Shown piece after piece: positions 46,221 to 55,972 of a DNA stretch of 64,000 nt; the first letter of the stretch is position 1, and each line of letters opens with the position of its first letter. The position numbers and the translations under genes are program-made. Source of the DNA: Microbulbifer sp. Q7 (GTDB lineage: Bacteria; Pseudomonadota; Gammaproteobacteria; Pseudomonadales; Cellvibrionaceae); assembly GCF_001639145.1 (NCBI RefSeq), contig NZ_LROY01000001.1:560501-624500 (forward strand). Reading direction: 5' to 3'. Below the pieces are notes generated by a model that saw only the letters and a program-made list of their open reading frames with translations, did not search any database and was not told the DNA's origin.

Positions 46221-46702
46221 GAGTTGAGATCCTGCAGTTGAAACGGTTGTGGGTATCGGTTCGAAAAGAGCCCCCGGAACTCTCCCATTTGTAGCGCAGA
46301 ATCACCTCTCTGCGGGAGAATAAAGTTCAGGGTAGAACGCTGATAATAGCGCTGTTATTTGCGAAGTGCATCCCTGCACGCAGAATGATGCAGGCTTTTT
46401 CTATGCCCATTTGCAGCGCCACACTGAAAACGGTCTTCTGCGGTTGGTCGCACACCTTGTGCGTGATGATCCATTGCTGATGGAACGAGTCAACGCAAGA
46501 TGAAACGAATGGCGCTATGTATGGTCCCAGCGGGCAGTGTGCAGCGCTAACCTGCATAGGTTAGACTTGCCTGACGCTGGCCAGGCCCGCGGCAGTGTGA
46601 TCTATCGCACAAAGTGTGTGGCGGTTCGGGTGTACAACAGCAGAGAAGGGGAAACCCTGCTCCTATGAATAAATGCTTCACGGAAATAAAGAGACCATTC
46701 TC
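46221..46702. other. 482-nt divergent gap between algP-like and FKBP genes
   Basis: No convincing gene is present; a 76-residue open frame on the minus strand lacks a ribosome-binding site and family resemblance. It contains a CRP-like dyad (46596-46611) and must hold both divergent promoters, whose -10 boxes I cannot assign with confidence. Confidence 0.6.
46596..46611. promoter_or_regulatory. CRP/Vfr-like site
   Basis: TGTGA-tctatc-GCACA fits the CRP half-site spacing TGTGA-N6-TCACA with one mismatch. It lies about 92 nt before the FKBP ATG. Confidence 0.45.
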
Positions 46703-47491
46703 ATGAATAAAACTTCCTTGGCCGCTGCGGTTGCACTGGGTATTGCACTGGCTGGCTGTAACAAACAGGAGCCTGCAGGCTCTGCCGATATCGCGCTCGA
46801 GTCCCAGGAGCAGAAGGTCAGCTACATCATTGCCGAAGATATGGCGAACCGCCTGAAAAGCCAGGACGTTAGCCTGGACCCGGCCATTGTTGCCATGGCG
46901 CTGAATGATGTGGCCGCTGGTCGCGAGTCCCGCCTGAATGAAGAAGAAAAGCAAAAAGTCATTCAAGTGTTCCAGGAGAGCATGCAGGCCAAGCAGAAAG
47001 AACTGATGGCCAAGCAGGAAGCCGACTTCAAAGCCTCCGCCGACAAGAATATGGAAGAGGGTAAAAAATTCCTGGAAGAGAATGCCAAGAAAGACGGTGT
47101 TCAAACCACGGATTCCGGTCTCCAGTACAAAGTGATCACTGAAGGTTCTGGCGCCAGCCCCTCAGAAACCAGCGTGGTCGAAGTGGATTACAAAGGAACT
47201 CTGATCGACGGTACCGAGTTCGACAGCTCCTACAAAAACGGCCAGCCGGTTCAGTTCCCGGTGAATGGCGTGATCAAGGGCTGGACCGAAGCCCTGCAGT
47301 TGATGAAGGAAGGCGCCAAGTGGGAGCTGTATATCCCCTCCGACCTGGCCTACGGCCCGGGTGGCGCGGGTGGCCTGATTGGCCCCAACTCCACGTTGAT
47401 TTTTGAAGTGGAACTGCACAAGGCCGACGTTAACAGCGATGCGCCGGCAGCGGAAAAAGAGGCAGCGGAGGAAGATCAGGGTACAGAATAA
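46703..47491 (+). CDS. FKBP-type peptidyl-prolyl isomerase lipoprotein
   Basis: A 262-residue FkpA/Mip-like isomerase. A lipoprotein signal ends at the lipobox LAGC (Cys near residue 19). The dimerisation helices follow ([15 protein letters not shown] near 40; long charged helix 80-130). The catalytic FKBP domain has [43 protein letters not shown] and [24 protein letters not shown]. The C-terminal tail is acidic. The ATG at 46703 is chosen because it directly precedes the signal sequence. It probably assists folding of envelope proteins. Confidence 0.94.
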   Translation: MNKTSLAAAVALGIALAGCNKQEPAGSADIALESQEQKVSYIIAEDMANRLKSQDVSLDPAIVAMALNDVAAGRESRLNEEEKQKVIQVFQESMQAKQKELMAKQEADFKASADKNMEEGKKFLEENAKKDGVQTTDSGLQYKVITEGSGASPSETSVVEVDYKGTLIDGTEFDSSYKNGQPVQFPVNGVIKGWTEALQLMKEGAKWELYIPSDLAYGPGGAGGLIGPNSTLIFEVELHKADVNSDAPAAEKEAAEEDQGTE

Positions 47492-47506
47492 CCTGGTCAA
47501 ATCAGC

Positions 47507-47543
47507 GCATAAAAAAAGGGGCCAACGGCCCCTTTTTTTATGC
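47507..47543. terminator. Bidirectional terminator between FKBP and algQ
   Basis: GCATAAAAAAAGGGGCC-aac-GGCCCCTTTTTTTATGC is a perfect stem with A- and T-runs, serving both convergent genes. Confidence 0.93.
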
Positions 47544-47571
47544 AGTCTGCTTTTCTTAATTTAAGATCGAT

Positions 47572-48039
47572 TCACGCCAGCTGGTTTTTGTGCGCGGTGT
47601 GCAGGGTGTCGATCATGCGATCTTCTGCAGCGAAGCGGGTTTCCAGGGCGACGCCCAGCTCGGAGAGGTCTTTGGGCAGCGACGTCAGGTCGTCGGTCTC
47701 CAGATATTTGTCATTGAAGTCCACAGCCACATCGGTGGTCTCGTCGATTTCCCGGTACAACGCCTTGGCCTGCTGCAGGCCCTCGGTATCCCCGAACGCC
47801 TGTCCCTCCTGAATAAGCTGATCATAGACTTCGAAGTGTCCGGCGGAGACATAGTCCACCAGCTGCTGGCACAGGGTGCGCACATTGGCTCCGGCTTCCC
47901 GGTCACCATCGTTGAAGGCCTTCTTGTCCGAGAGCTGGCAAAAGCTCACCAGTAGCGTCTGACGGGATTGCAGCCAGCGGTCAATAATCTGGCTCACGCC
48001 ACCCCAGCGCTCCTGCGCATTTTTACAGTTTTCCAACAT
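47572..48039 (-). CDS. algQ: Rsd/AlgQ anti-sigma-70 factor
   Basis: A 155-residue helical protein. MLENCKNAQERWGGVSQIID, WLQSRQTLLVSFCQLSD and CQQLVDYVSAGHFEVYDQLI match the Rsd/AlgQ family, which binds region 4 of RpoD and shifts polymerase toward alternative sigma factors. The ATG at 48039 has AAGGA 9 nt upstream; a TTG six bases earlier is also in frame. Its place beside FKBP and an algP-like gene supports the AlgQ name. Confidence 0.9.
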   Translation of the reverse strand: MLENCKNAQERWGGVSQIIDRWLQSRQTLLVSFCQLSDKKAFNDGDREAGANVRTLCQQLVDYVSAGHFEVYDQLIQEGQAFGDTEGLQQAKALYREIDETTDVAVDFNDKYLETDDLTSLPKDLSELGVALETRFAAEDRMIDTLHTAHKNQLA

Positions 48040-48223
48040 CTCCAAGTTTCCTTTTGTGAATCTATAACCGCTCTTAGGAATGTAGAAGCTTCTGCCGCCG
48101 CGAGCAAGGAACAGGCCGCAAAAAGGCGCCAGAAAGGTGCGGGAGCCAGGAGGACAGGCGCGTGAAGGCGAGGACTTTTTGCGCCAGCGGAGAGTGCTGG
48201 CGGAGAGTGCTGACGGATAGTCC

Positions 48224-48970
48224 TCAGGCGGTCACAAAGAGCGGTAACAGCAGCGCGGTGAGTGCCCCGCACAGGCCCATGGCGAGGGCGGAAAACGCGC
48301 CGCACAGGGCGCTGATCTCCAGCGCGCGCACGGTGCCGATGGCGTGGGCATTGATGCCCATGGAAAACCCCACCACCCGCTCGTCGGTGATCCTCAGCCG
48401 CCGCAGCAGGCCCGGGCCGCATACGGCGCCGACAATGCCGGTAAAGGCCACCACGCCCGCAGCCAGGCTTTGGATGCCGTGCATTTCCTGTGCGAGTGCC
48501 AGCGCCACCGGCGTGGTCACCGATTTTGTGGTGAGCGCAATCAGTACCGTTTTGCTGCCGCCGAGCAACAGGGCGATGAGCACCGCGATCACTGGTGCCA
48601 GTACTGCGCCAACCAGCAGGCCCAGTAGTAAAGGCCAGCCGACTTTACGCACCACGGCGAGGTTCTGTTTGAGTGGAATGGCCAGGGCCACAACCGCCGG
48701 CCCCAGCAGCAGATTCAGCAGGCCGCTGCCCCGTTGATAGCCGCTGAAATCCACACCCAGCAATACCAGCCCGGCGAATACCAGCAGGCTGGCGCCCACT
48801 ACCGGGTGCAGCAGTGGGCTGCCGAGGCGGCGATAGATTTTTAGCCCGGCCCAGAAACACACCAGGTTCAGGGGAAGGATCACCAGCGGGTGCGCTGCGC
48901 TGAACGGCGCCGCGAAATCGTTCGCCACCTGTTGCAGTTGTGCGATCCAGCGTTGCCACTCACTCCACAC
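48224..48970 (-). CDS. lrgB: LrgB/CidB family membrane protein
   Basis: A 248-residue protein with about eight hydrophobic helices. TKSVTTPVALALAQEMHG and GINAHAIGTVRALE are the LrgB hallmarks. LrgAB/CidAB pairs are linked to holin-like control of murein hydrolases or to pyruvate and other organic acid transport. The GTG at 48970 (GGGGCGAG upstream) is preferred to a TTG at 48997. It overlaps lrgA by 11 nt, so translation is probably coupled. Confidence 0.9.
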   Translation of the reverse strand: MWSEWQRWIAQLQQVANDFAAPFSAAHPLVILPLNLVCFWAGLKIYRRLGSPLLHPVVGASLLVFAGLVLLGVDFSGYQRGSGLLNLLLGPAVVALAIPLKQNLAVVRKVGWPLLLGLLVGAVLAPVIAVLIALLLGGSKTVLIALTTKSVTTPVALALAQEMHGIQSLAAGVVAFTGIVGAVCGPGLLRRLRITDERVVGFSMGINAHAIGTVRALEISALCGAFSALAMGLCGALTALLLPLFVTA

Positions 48971-49358
48971 GGGTATTCTCGCCCCGCGTGTTGCCAATAC
49001 GACCGATCAGGCTGTTGAGCAATAATGCGGTGAGGGTGAAGCTGATCAGTGTGCCGACCACCATGGCCACGACCAGAGCGACCCAGTCGACCCCGGAGAG
49101 GTCGCGTAAAAAGTAGATGCCCACCGTCGCCGGTAACAGGATGAGGACCAGGAAGCGCAACATCTGCCCGGCCACCTCTGCCAGCCCGCGCGGCACACCG
49201 CCGTACAGCATGAGGCACAGCAGCAGGAGCAGCATGCCGAGCACCGGGCCCGGCACCGGCAGTGCGAAAACGGCGGTCAGGCCGCGGCCGGCGAGGTCAA
49301 AGGCCAGCAGCAGGCCTGCTCCCAGCAGCCAGCGGAGCGGTTTCTTCGCGAGCGCCAT
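48960..49358 (-). CDS. lrgA: LrgA/CidA family holin-like membrane protein
   Basis: A 132-residue protein with four helices. LPVPGPVLGMLLLLLCLML and the PATVGIYFLRDL segment are the CidA/LrgA signature. The ATG at 49358 gives a start of standard length; an ATG-like start at 49400 would lie inside dsbB. It begins 13 nt after the dsbB stop, so acpH-dsbB-lrgA-lrgB may be one transcript. Confidence 0.9.
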   Translation of the reverse strand: MALAKKPLRWLLGAGLLLAFDLAGRGLTAVFALPVPGPVLGMLLLLLCLMLYGGVPRGLAEVAGQMLRFLVLILLPATVGIYFLRDLSGVDWVALVVAMVVGTLISFTLTALLLNSLIGRIGNTRGENTRVE

Positions 49359-49371
49359 GGTGTGCGCCGGT

Positions 49372-49872
49372 TCAGTTTTTGCGGAATGCCTGCCACACAC
49401 CGAACAGGATCAGGCCGACGAAGCCCACCGCGGCCCAGCCAGCAATGGAGAGCCCGAGCATGGTCCACTGCACTTCGGCGCAGTTGCCGTCACCGGTCAG
49501 CAGGGTCTTGATGACTTCGGCCATGGGGAATGCATCCACCATGTAGCTGATACCCGGGCCGCAGGCCGGCACCTGGTCTTCCGGCAGGCTTTGCAGCCAC
49601 AGCTGACGGCCGGAAAAATACAGGCCGCCGATGGCGAACAGCGAGACCAGCAGGCCGTACAGCCGGCGGCCGATCTGGCTCGCACCGCTGGGGTTGTGCA
49701 GAAAGGCGATCAGTGACATCAGGCCGACACCGAGGAACATGACGCGCTGGGTAATACACAGCGGGCAGGGTTCCAGCCCCATGATGTATTCCATGTAGAA
49801 GGCGACACCGAGTACGAAGATAACGGCAAGAAACATCAGCAGGAAGGTGGTGCGGGGTGTCGGCAGAGTCAT
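49372..49872 (-). CDS. dsbB: Disulfide bond formation protein DsbB
   Basis: A 166-residue inner-membrane protein with four helices that reoxidises DsbA and passes electrons to quinone. GLEPCPLCITQR holds the first cysteine pair and the quinone-site arginine. The second pair is in the loop between helices 3 and 4 (VPACGPGISY and GDGNCAEVQW). This is the canonical arrangement, unlike the DsbB-like paralogue at 31925. In Pseudomonas a dsb gene follows algQ, as here with lrgAB inserted. Confidence 0.95.
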   Translation of the reverse strand: MTLPTPRTTFLLMFLAVIFVLGVAFYMEYIMGLEPCPLCITQRVMFLGVGLMSLIAFLHNPSGASQIGRRLYGLLVSLFAIGGLYFSGRQLWLQSLPEDQVPACGPGISYMVDAFPMAEVIKTLLTGDGNCAEVQWTMLGLSIAGWAAVGFVGLILFGVWQAFRKN

Positions 49873-49876
49873 AAAT

Positions 49877-50485
49877 TTATTGTCCGGATGGTGTCCGCGG
49901 ATCGAGCTGTCGGCGGAATTCTTCGGCCTGGAGTGTCAGGTCGCTAAACAGTTGTTGAAAATCCGTTTCCAGCGCCGGGCGATCGGCGCGCAGCAGCGGC
50001 AGCACGTCCGCCAGTGGCTGGGGGCGTCGCAGGCGCATTCCGACCCGTTCGAGGGTGCGCTGGATAACTGCTACCTCGCGGTAGCCGGGTAGCAGTTTAA
50101 ATTGCTCGGCCCTTTGAATAAATGCCCGTGCGTTTTCCGGGATCCATGGCTGGCGCGCGCGAAAGTTGGACCAGCAGTGGTGGGTAAAGGTTTCGAGGGG
50201 TTGTGGATGCCAGTGTTGCCAGTCGCGGGCGAGTAAGTGGTCGAACCAGATATCCAGGGCGATACCGCCGAGGCGACGCCATTCAGGCCCGAGCCGCCGA
50301 AGTGCTCGGAGGTAGGCAGGGTGCTGGTCGCTCAGCAGGTCGATGCGGCGGTGCAGGCGAATACCGTCTTCGATGGCCTGCGGGCGCTCGCCCTTCATGG
50401 GCCCCTTGACGAAGTCGCCGAGCAGCCCGCCCAGTTGCCAGTCCGGGTCGGGGCCTGAGAGGAGCAAGTGGGCCAAGTAGTTCAT
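49877..50485 (-). CDS. acpH: Acyl carrier protein phosphodiesterase (AcpH/DUF479)
   Basis: A 202-residue HD-like hydrolase. MNYLAHLLLSGPDPDWQLGG then GDFVKG, GIRLHRRIDLLSDQHPAY and the helix with LDIWFDHLLARDWQ are the AcpH pattern, with His and Asp residues for the metal centre. AcpH removes 4'-phosphopantetheine from holo-ACP. The ATG at 50485 starts the conserved NYLAH motif. It is separated from gshA by repeat copy 7 and ends 4 nt before dsbB begins. Confidence 0.9.
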   Translation of the reverse strand: MNYLAHLLLSGPDPDWQLGGLLGDFVKGPMKGERPQAIEDGIRLHRRIDLLSDQHPAYLRALRRLGPEWRRLGGIALDIWFDHLLARDWQHWHPQPLETFTHHCWSNFRARQPWIPENARAFIQRAEQFKLLPGYREVAVIQRTLERVGMRLRRPQPLADVLPLLRADRPALETDFQQLFSDLTLQAEEFRRQLDPRTPSGQ

Positions 50486-50509
50486 TCCTGAGTGGCTCGA
50501 ACGTATCCT

Positions 50510-50634
50510 GTGGCGGCGTCGATCCCGGGCATTGGTGTGTGAGACACGCCGTGAACCCATCCATGGGGGCTCTGCAAAAACATCCTGTTTTTGAAGGTCT
50601 CACACACCAATACCCGGGATCGACGCCTAAGCAT
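50510..50634 (+). repeat. Structured intergenic repeat, copy 7 of 8
   Basis: Between gshA and acpH (both minus strand). It has the longest arms: 50515-50545 and 50597-50627 pair at 30 of 31 positions. The motif is AACCCATCCATGGGGGCTC and the inner hairpin CAAAAACA-tcc-TGTTTTTG, like copy 3. The right end is CGACGCCTAAGCAT. Confidence 0.88.
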
Positions 50635-50640
50635 TAGAGT

Positions 50641-52248
50641 TCAGAGCCCTCTCTGACAAAACACATACTGTGCGTAGTACTTGCCGAGAAAGTCCTCAAA
50701 ACTCCCGCTATCCGCGTCTTCCACCTGGTTCTGCTTTTCCAGCGACTCTTTCGCCAGGCGTTCAAACTCGACCTGATCTTGCTCGCTCAACGGGCGCTCA
50801 AGAAAATACTGCCGGTGTTGCTCGGCCTTGGCCTGGGCCCACTGGAAGAAAGTCTGCTTGTGTTCGTGCATTTCCGCCAGCATCTGTGCCGCGGGGGTGG
50901 GGACCTTGCCATCGATCTTGTCGCGCTGGGCGGCGACGGCGCGCTGGTAATCGTCGCTCTCCCAGGCGCGGTCGAGCAGTTCGGCCATCGGCTGGATCTG
51001 GTCGAGGAGCTCGCTGGCCCAGTCGGTGAGTTTGCGCTCGCGGCCGTTGTGCACCAGCTGTACTTCCGGGTCGCGGCCCTGATACACGATGCGCGCCTGG
51101 TTTTCCTGGATGGCGCGGTAGTCGGCGTCATCGGTCATGGGGCTGTCGCTGAGCAGGCAGTGCAGCAGGAAGGCGTCGAGGAAGCGCATTTGCGGGGCTT
51201 CGATTCCCAGCGGCACAAAGGGATTGAGGTCGAGGCAGCGCACTTCGATGTATTCGACACCGCGAGCGTCGAGGGCGGAGAGTGCGGTCTCGCCCATGCC
51301 GGCGGGGTTCTTGGGGCGGATCGGCGAGTAGAACTCGTTCTCGATCTGCAGCAGGCCGGTGGACAGCTGCTGGTAGTTGCCGGTTTCGTCCTTCACTCCC
51401 AGCGCGTGGTATTCCGGATACGGCTTGCTAATGGCGGCGCACAGGGTGGACAGGTAACTCGGCAGATCGTTGTAGCAGACGATCAGGGATTTTTGCGCGT
51501 CGCTGGTGTAGCCAAGGTCGCCCATACGCAGGGAAGTGGCCTGGGGCGCATACAGGCTGCGGCCGTCGCCATCGAACGGTTGCAGTTTGTGTTCGCGGTC
51601 CTGCACAAAGGTACCGCACACCGCCGGCGCGGCACCGAACAGGTAGATCAGCAGCCAGTAGTGCCGGCGGAAGTTGCGGATCAGGTCAAAGTAGCGGCGG
51701 GTTTTGAAGTCCTGCAGTGACTCATTTGTCCCGGACTGGTCGCTGCCGCCCTCTTTCTGCTGCAGCCAGCGCCAGAAGGTATCCGGCAGGGAAAAGTTGT
51801 AGTGAATGCCGGCGATGGTCTGCATGGCGCGGCCGTAGCGCAAGCCGAGGCCCAGGCGGTAGATGGTCTTCATGGTGCCGCTGTGGGAGCTGCCGTAGCG
51901 GGCCACGGGAATATCCTCGTCGCGGCCGATGCGGCCGGGCATGCTGTTTACCCACAGCCGCTCATCGCCAATCTGGCTGTAGGTATAGCGATGGATATGA
52001 TCCAGCTGTTCCAGTGCCTGCTCCGGGGTGGCCACCGGTGGGGTAATGAATTCCAGCAGTGCTTCCGCGAAGTCGGTGGTGATGTATTCGTGGGTCAGCG
52101 CGGAGCCGAGACCCTGGGGGTGTCCGGTCTGGGCCAGCTCTCCCTCTGGGGAAACGCGCAGGCCTTCTTTTTCAATGCCGCGGCGGATGCCCTTGAGCAG
52201 GGCTAAAGCTTCCGGCTGGGCCAGCTCGGCCATAGTGAACGTCGACAA
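50641..52248 (-). CDS. gshA: Glutamate-cysteine ligase (type 1)
   Basis: A 535-residue enzyme for the first step of glutathione synthesis. Type 1 marks: GIRRGIEKEGLRVSPEG near residue 20, HEYITTDFAEALLEFITPP near 52, GSSHSGTMKTIYRLGLGLRYG near 118, and YIEVRCLDLNPFVPLGI near 333. Length is slightly above E. coli GshA (518). The start is TTG with an ideal AGGAGA; an ATG 15 nt later is possible. It stands alone upstream, with the acpH-dsbB-lrgAB run downstream beyond repeat copy 7. Confidence 0.96.
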   Translation of the reverse strand: MSTFTMAELAQPEALALLKGIRRGIEKEGLRVSPEGELAQTGHPQGLGSALTHEYITTDFAEALLEFITPPVATPEQALEQLDHIHRYTYSQIGDERLWVNSMPGRIGRDEDIPVARYGSSHSGTMKTIYRLGLGLRYGRAMQTIAGIHYNFSLPDTFWRWLQQKEGGSDQSGTNESLQDFKTRRYFDLIRNFRRHYWLLIYLFGAAPAVCGTFVQDREHKLQPFDGDGRSLYAPQATSLRMGDLGYTSDAQKSLIVCYNDLPSYLSTLCAAISKPYPEYHALGVKDETGNYQQLSTGLLQIENEFYSPIRPKNPAGMGETALSALDARGVEYIEVRCLDLNPFVPLGIEAPQMRFLDAFLLHCLLSDSPMTDDADYRAIQENQARIVYQGRDPEVQLVHNGRERKLTDWASELLDQIQPMAELLDRAWESDDYQRAVAAQRDKIDGKVPTPAAQMLAEMHEHKQTFFQWAQAKAEQHRQYFLERPLSEQDQVEFERLAKESLEKQNQVEDADSGSFEDFLGKYYAQYVFCQRGL

Positions 52249-52413
52249 GGGAATCTCCTGTGGCAGCCGCTAGGCTGGTTGGCCGGATGCGCCGTTGGTG
52301 GACGCTCGCAGGTGCGGTTTAAAGGCAGTCCCGCCTAAATGGGGGCGCCGCCTCCCAACTCAAGGGGTTTGTGCGGGGCAGTGGCGGTGGCCTGGTGCGG
52401 TGACTTTCAATGC

Positions 52414-52884
52414 TCAGGCCTGCCTGGCGATGGACTCCGGCGGCTGGTCCGGCTGGATTTCCGGTGTGCTACCGGGAAACTGCTCGGGTTCTATCTCGGG
52501 TTGCGGCTCAGGAGCCACTTCCGGCGCCGGTGCAGGGTCCGCTTCCGGGTTGTGTTCCGGTGGTGTTTCGACCGGAGCGGGTTGCGGCAGTTCGTCCGGG
52601 TCACCGGCGCCCTGCGCGTTCACAGTGGCCTCGTCCGCGGACAGTAGCGGCTCGTCGCTCAGCGCTTCAGCGGGCACCTGCGGGTGCTTTTTGCTGTCGA
52701 GCGGGCACTCGAGGAGTTCGATGCGCAGGCTGACGTCGCGGGTGTTGGCCTCGAACATCTGATTGATGGCGACATCTTTGTGCTCGGTGCGGAACAGCTT
52801 GGTGCTTTCGCGGCCGTCGATCCACTCGTTGCTCTTGCTTAAAAACTGCTGGTGCTGATTGGTCAGCACATAGACGTGACTCAT
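52414..52884 (-). CDS. Uncharacterised protein with Pro/Glu-rich tail
   Basis: A 156-residue protein. The first 60 residues (MSHVYVLTNQHQQFLSKSNE, then LFRTEHKDVAINQMFEANTRDVSLRIELLECPL) look like a small compact domain that I cannot name. Residues 75-156 are almost entirely Pro, Glu, Ala and Gln (PEPQPEIEPEQFPG). It has no signal peptide. The start at 52884 is chosen over 52896 by its better context. Homologues next to gshA or malic enzyme would strengthen the call. Confidence 0.6.
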   Translation of the reverse strand: MSHVYVLTNQHQQFLSKSNEWIDGRESTKLFRTEHKDVAINQMFEANTRDVSLRIELLECPLDSKKHPQVPAEALSDEPLLSADEATVNAQGAGDPDELPQPAPVETPPEHNPEADPAPAPEVAPEPQPEIEPEQFPGSTPEIQPDQPPESIARQA

Positions 52885-53007
52885 GCGTGGGGACATCTTT
52901 GCTCAGACATGGGGGCAGTTTAGCGGCGGTGGGGGGGAGGCTCAAGGATTGAGAATGAAGCCGGCACCCGGCAGCGTTGCTGCCACCGGGGCCAAATGAG
53001 CGATGCT

Positions 53008-54261
<1,254 letters not shown>

Positions 54262-54426
54262 CAGGGTGTCATCTCGTTGAATTGCAAGGCGGCCGGCGTT
54301 CTGTGGCTGGCGGCAGGTTACAGCGGATTTTTGATTTTATTGTGGGGCAAATGGGCGCCCTATCCGAGGCGCGAAGAATAACCGAGACGACCGGAAGTTC
54401 ACAAGCTCAAAAACTGAGCTGAGCAG

Positions 54427-55275
54427 TTAATTCCTACTAATTTCGATAGTAAATTCGGAATCAGACGCAATAAACCAGCGTTTATTTCGTCTGTTTCGGG
54501 ATGAATATTTCTCTCCTCGGTCCACCAGCCAGCCTTTGACCACTATTTTGCGGCCTTGCCAATTGCGCCCGTTCCGGTGGCCATAATCCCATTTCGGATC
54601 CAAACGCACCGCCACCGGACCGTCCAGCTCAAGCCACAGGTACCGGTTGCGGTCTGTTTTTTTCACGGTGCCGGTGAGCAGCACAAAGCCGCCGTCGCCG
54701 GGGCGCAGCTGGTCGGCCCTGAGCACTGGCCAGACCCCGGGCGCCCACAGGCCGCGCTGCTGCTCACGGGCAAGCTCCTCGCGGCTGGCGAGGCACTCGG
54801 CGAGGGCGAAGTTGGGCGCAATAGCAATATGGAAGGCGAGTCCGGCGGCGAGCAGAGCGGCTTCCAGGCTGTCGCCGCGATGGTTGTAGACGTGGGCCAG
54901 CACGCGGCCGTGATTGTCGTGGCGATCCCGGTCGTACACCAGTTCAAGGTCGCCCCCGGCCAGAAAGCGCTCAGTAAATTCCCTGGCCTCCTCCGCCAGT
55001 GGCTGGGCCGGGCGCTTGCCGTGGCGCAGCTCCGGTGTGTTGACCCCGATAAGGCGCACGCGGCGGCCATCCTTGAGGCGCAGGGTGTCGCCATCCACCA
55101 CCTTTCTGAGGGCCACAATCTCGTCTGCCTCCCCCAGCACGCAGTCGGCCAGGGCGTGGGCAGGCCGGAGCGCGCCGAGCAGTAAAAGACAGGCGCAAAA
55201 AAAGACGCCAAGGGAAGCCCAGGGCGTCTTTTTTTTAAGCGGCGAGCCGGTCAGTGCCGGAACGACTTGGTTCAC
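54427..55275 (-). CDS. Secreted thermonuclease-like nuclease (SNase family)
   Basis: A 282-residue exported nuclease. After a signal peptide (LGVFFCACLLLLGALRPAHA) the SNase core has VVDGDTLRLKDGRRVRLIGVNTPEL (catalytic Asp/Arg region), EFTERFLAGGDLELVYDRDRHDNHGRVLAHVY (second Arg and Glu equivalents) and SREELAREQQRGLW. About 90 C-terminal residues form an OB-like extension (FVLLTGTVKKTDRNRYLWLEL). The GTG at 55275 is chosen because longer frames run through rpmE. The rpmE terminator overlaps the start of its signal sequence. Confidence 0.85.
   Translation of the reverse strand: MNQVVPALTGSPLKKKTPWASLGVFFCACLLLLGALRPAHALADCVLGEADEIVALRKVVDGDTLRLKDGRRVRLIGVNTPELRHGKRPAQPLAEEAREFTERFLAGGDLELVYDRDRHDNHGRVLAHVYNHRGDSLEAALLAAGLAFHIAIAPNFALAECLASREELAREQQRGLWAPGVWPVLRADQLRPGDGGFVLLTGTVKKTDRNRYLWLELDGPVAVRLDPKWDYGHRNGRNWQGRKIVVKGWLVDRGEKYSSRNRRNKRWFIASDSEFTIEISRN
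55197..55236. terminator. Rho-independent terminator of rpmE, inside the nuclease coding start
   Basis: AAAAAAAGACGCC, a 13-nt loop, and GGCGTCTTTTTTTT. It lies 63 nt past the rpmE stop but within codons 14-26 of the nuclease gene, where it encodes Lys-Lys-Lys-Thr ... Gly-Val-Phe-Phe. Confidence 0.85.
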
Positions 55276-55298
55276 TCCGGTTTGCGGCTCGGAAGCGC

Positions 55299-55511
55299 TT
55301 ACTTGGAGATGCGGCTGCCGAAACGCTTCTTGAAGCGGTCGACACGGCCACCAGTGCTCGCTTGCTTCTGCTTGCCGGTGTAGAACGGGTGGCAGTTGGA
55401 GCATACGTCCAGCTGCATGTCCTTGCCGAGGGTGGAACCCATTTTGAAGGTGTTGCCACAGGAGCAAGTTGCGGTAATTTCGGCGTAATTCGGGTGGATA
55501 TCGTTCTTCAT
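55299..55511 (-). CDS. rpmE: 50S ribosomal protein L31 (zinc-binding form)
   Basis: A 70-residue protein starting [20 protein letters not shown], with the cysteine ligands in CSCG and CSNC (C-plus type). [11 protein letters not shown] is the usual C-terminus. AGAGG precedes the ATG at 55511; the longer frame adds 11 non-family residues. It is near priA as in Pseudomonas, but a regulator/membrane-protein pair intervenes. Confidence 0.97.
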   Translation of the reverse strand: MKNDIHPNYAEITATCSCGNTFKMGSTLGKDMQLDVCSNCHPFYTGKQKQASTGGRVDRFKKRFGSRISK

Positions 55512-55657
55512 GATGGCCTCTTTTCGACACCGCCACCCAGTCATTTGCTGAGCACGGGATCGTCATTGGTGCAGGGGAGGATTCCCCGGGCTGTTTAAAA
55601 AGTCGGCGCATACTATCAGATTAGCCCGCCGATTCAAGCGGAAATGCGGCGTCGGAG

Positions 55658-55972
55658 TCAGGAGGTTGCACCGCTGGCACCCGCCGCGTCGATCAGTGAC
55701 TGCAGTGCCGCCAGATGGGACTCCAGTGCGGACCGACCCACGCTACTCAGGCGGTACCAGGTGGTTGGTTTGCGCTCCACGAAATCCTTGCGGCTTTGCA
55801 GGTAGCCCTGCTCTTCCAGCTTGCGCAATTGTGCCCCCAGATTGCCATCGGTCGCCTGCAGCTGGCTCTTCAGGCGGGCGAAGGTCAGTTCACCGTGCTT
55901 GGCCAGCGATACACAGGCGCCCAGCCGGATGCGGTGCTCCAGCAGCGGGTCGAGGGAGGTCAGTGCCTTCAT
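55658..55972 (-). CDS. Winged-helix transcriptional regulator (MarR/PadR-like, DUF3447-free short form)
   Basis: A 104-residue regulator. LEHRIRLGACVSLAKHGELTFARLKSQLQATDGNLGAQLRKLEEQGYL then KPTTWYRLSSVGRSALESH is a winged helix of the type that treats DNA with a recognition helix near residues 41-52 and a wing after it. Its ATG overlaps the stop of the upstream membrane-protein gene by 4 nt. Two CTCTA/TAGAG dyads in the shared promoter are likely operator sites, suggesting autoregulation. Confidence 0.85.
   Translation of the reverse strand: MKALTSLDPLLEHRIRLGACVSLAKHGELTFARLKSQLQATDGNLGAQLRKLEEQGYLQSRKDFVERKPTTWYRLSSVGRSALESHLAALQSLIDAAGASGATS

Noticed and set aside
46327..46557. A 76-codon minus-strand frame in the algP/FKBP gap
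   Set aside because: It has no start signal, family resemblance or conservation clue.
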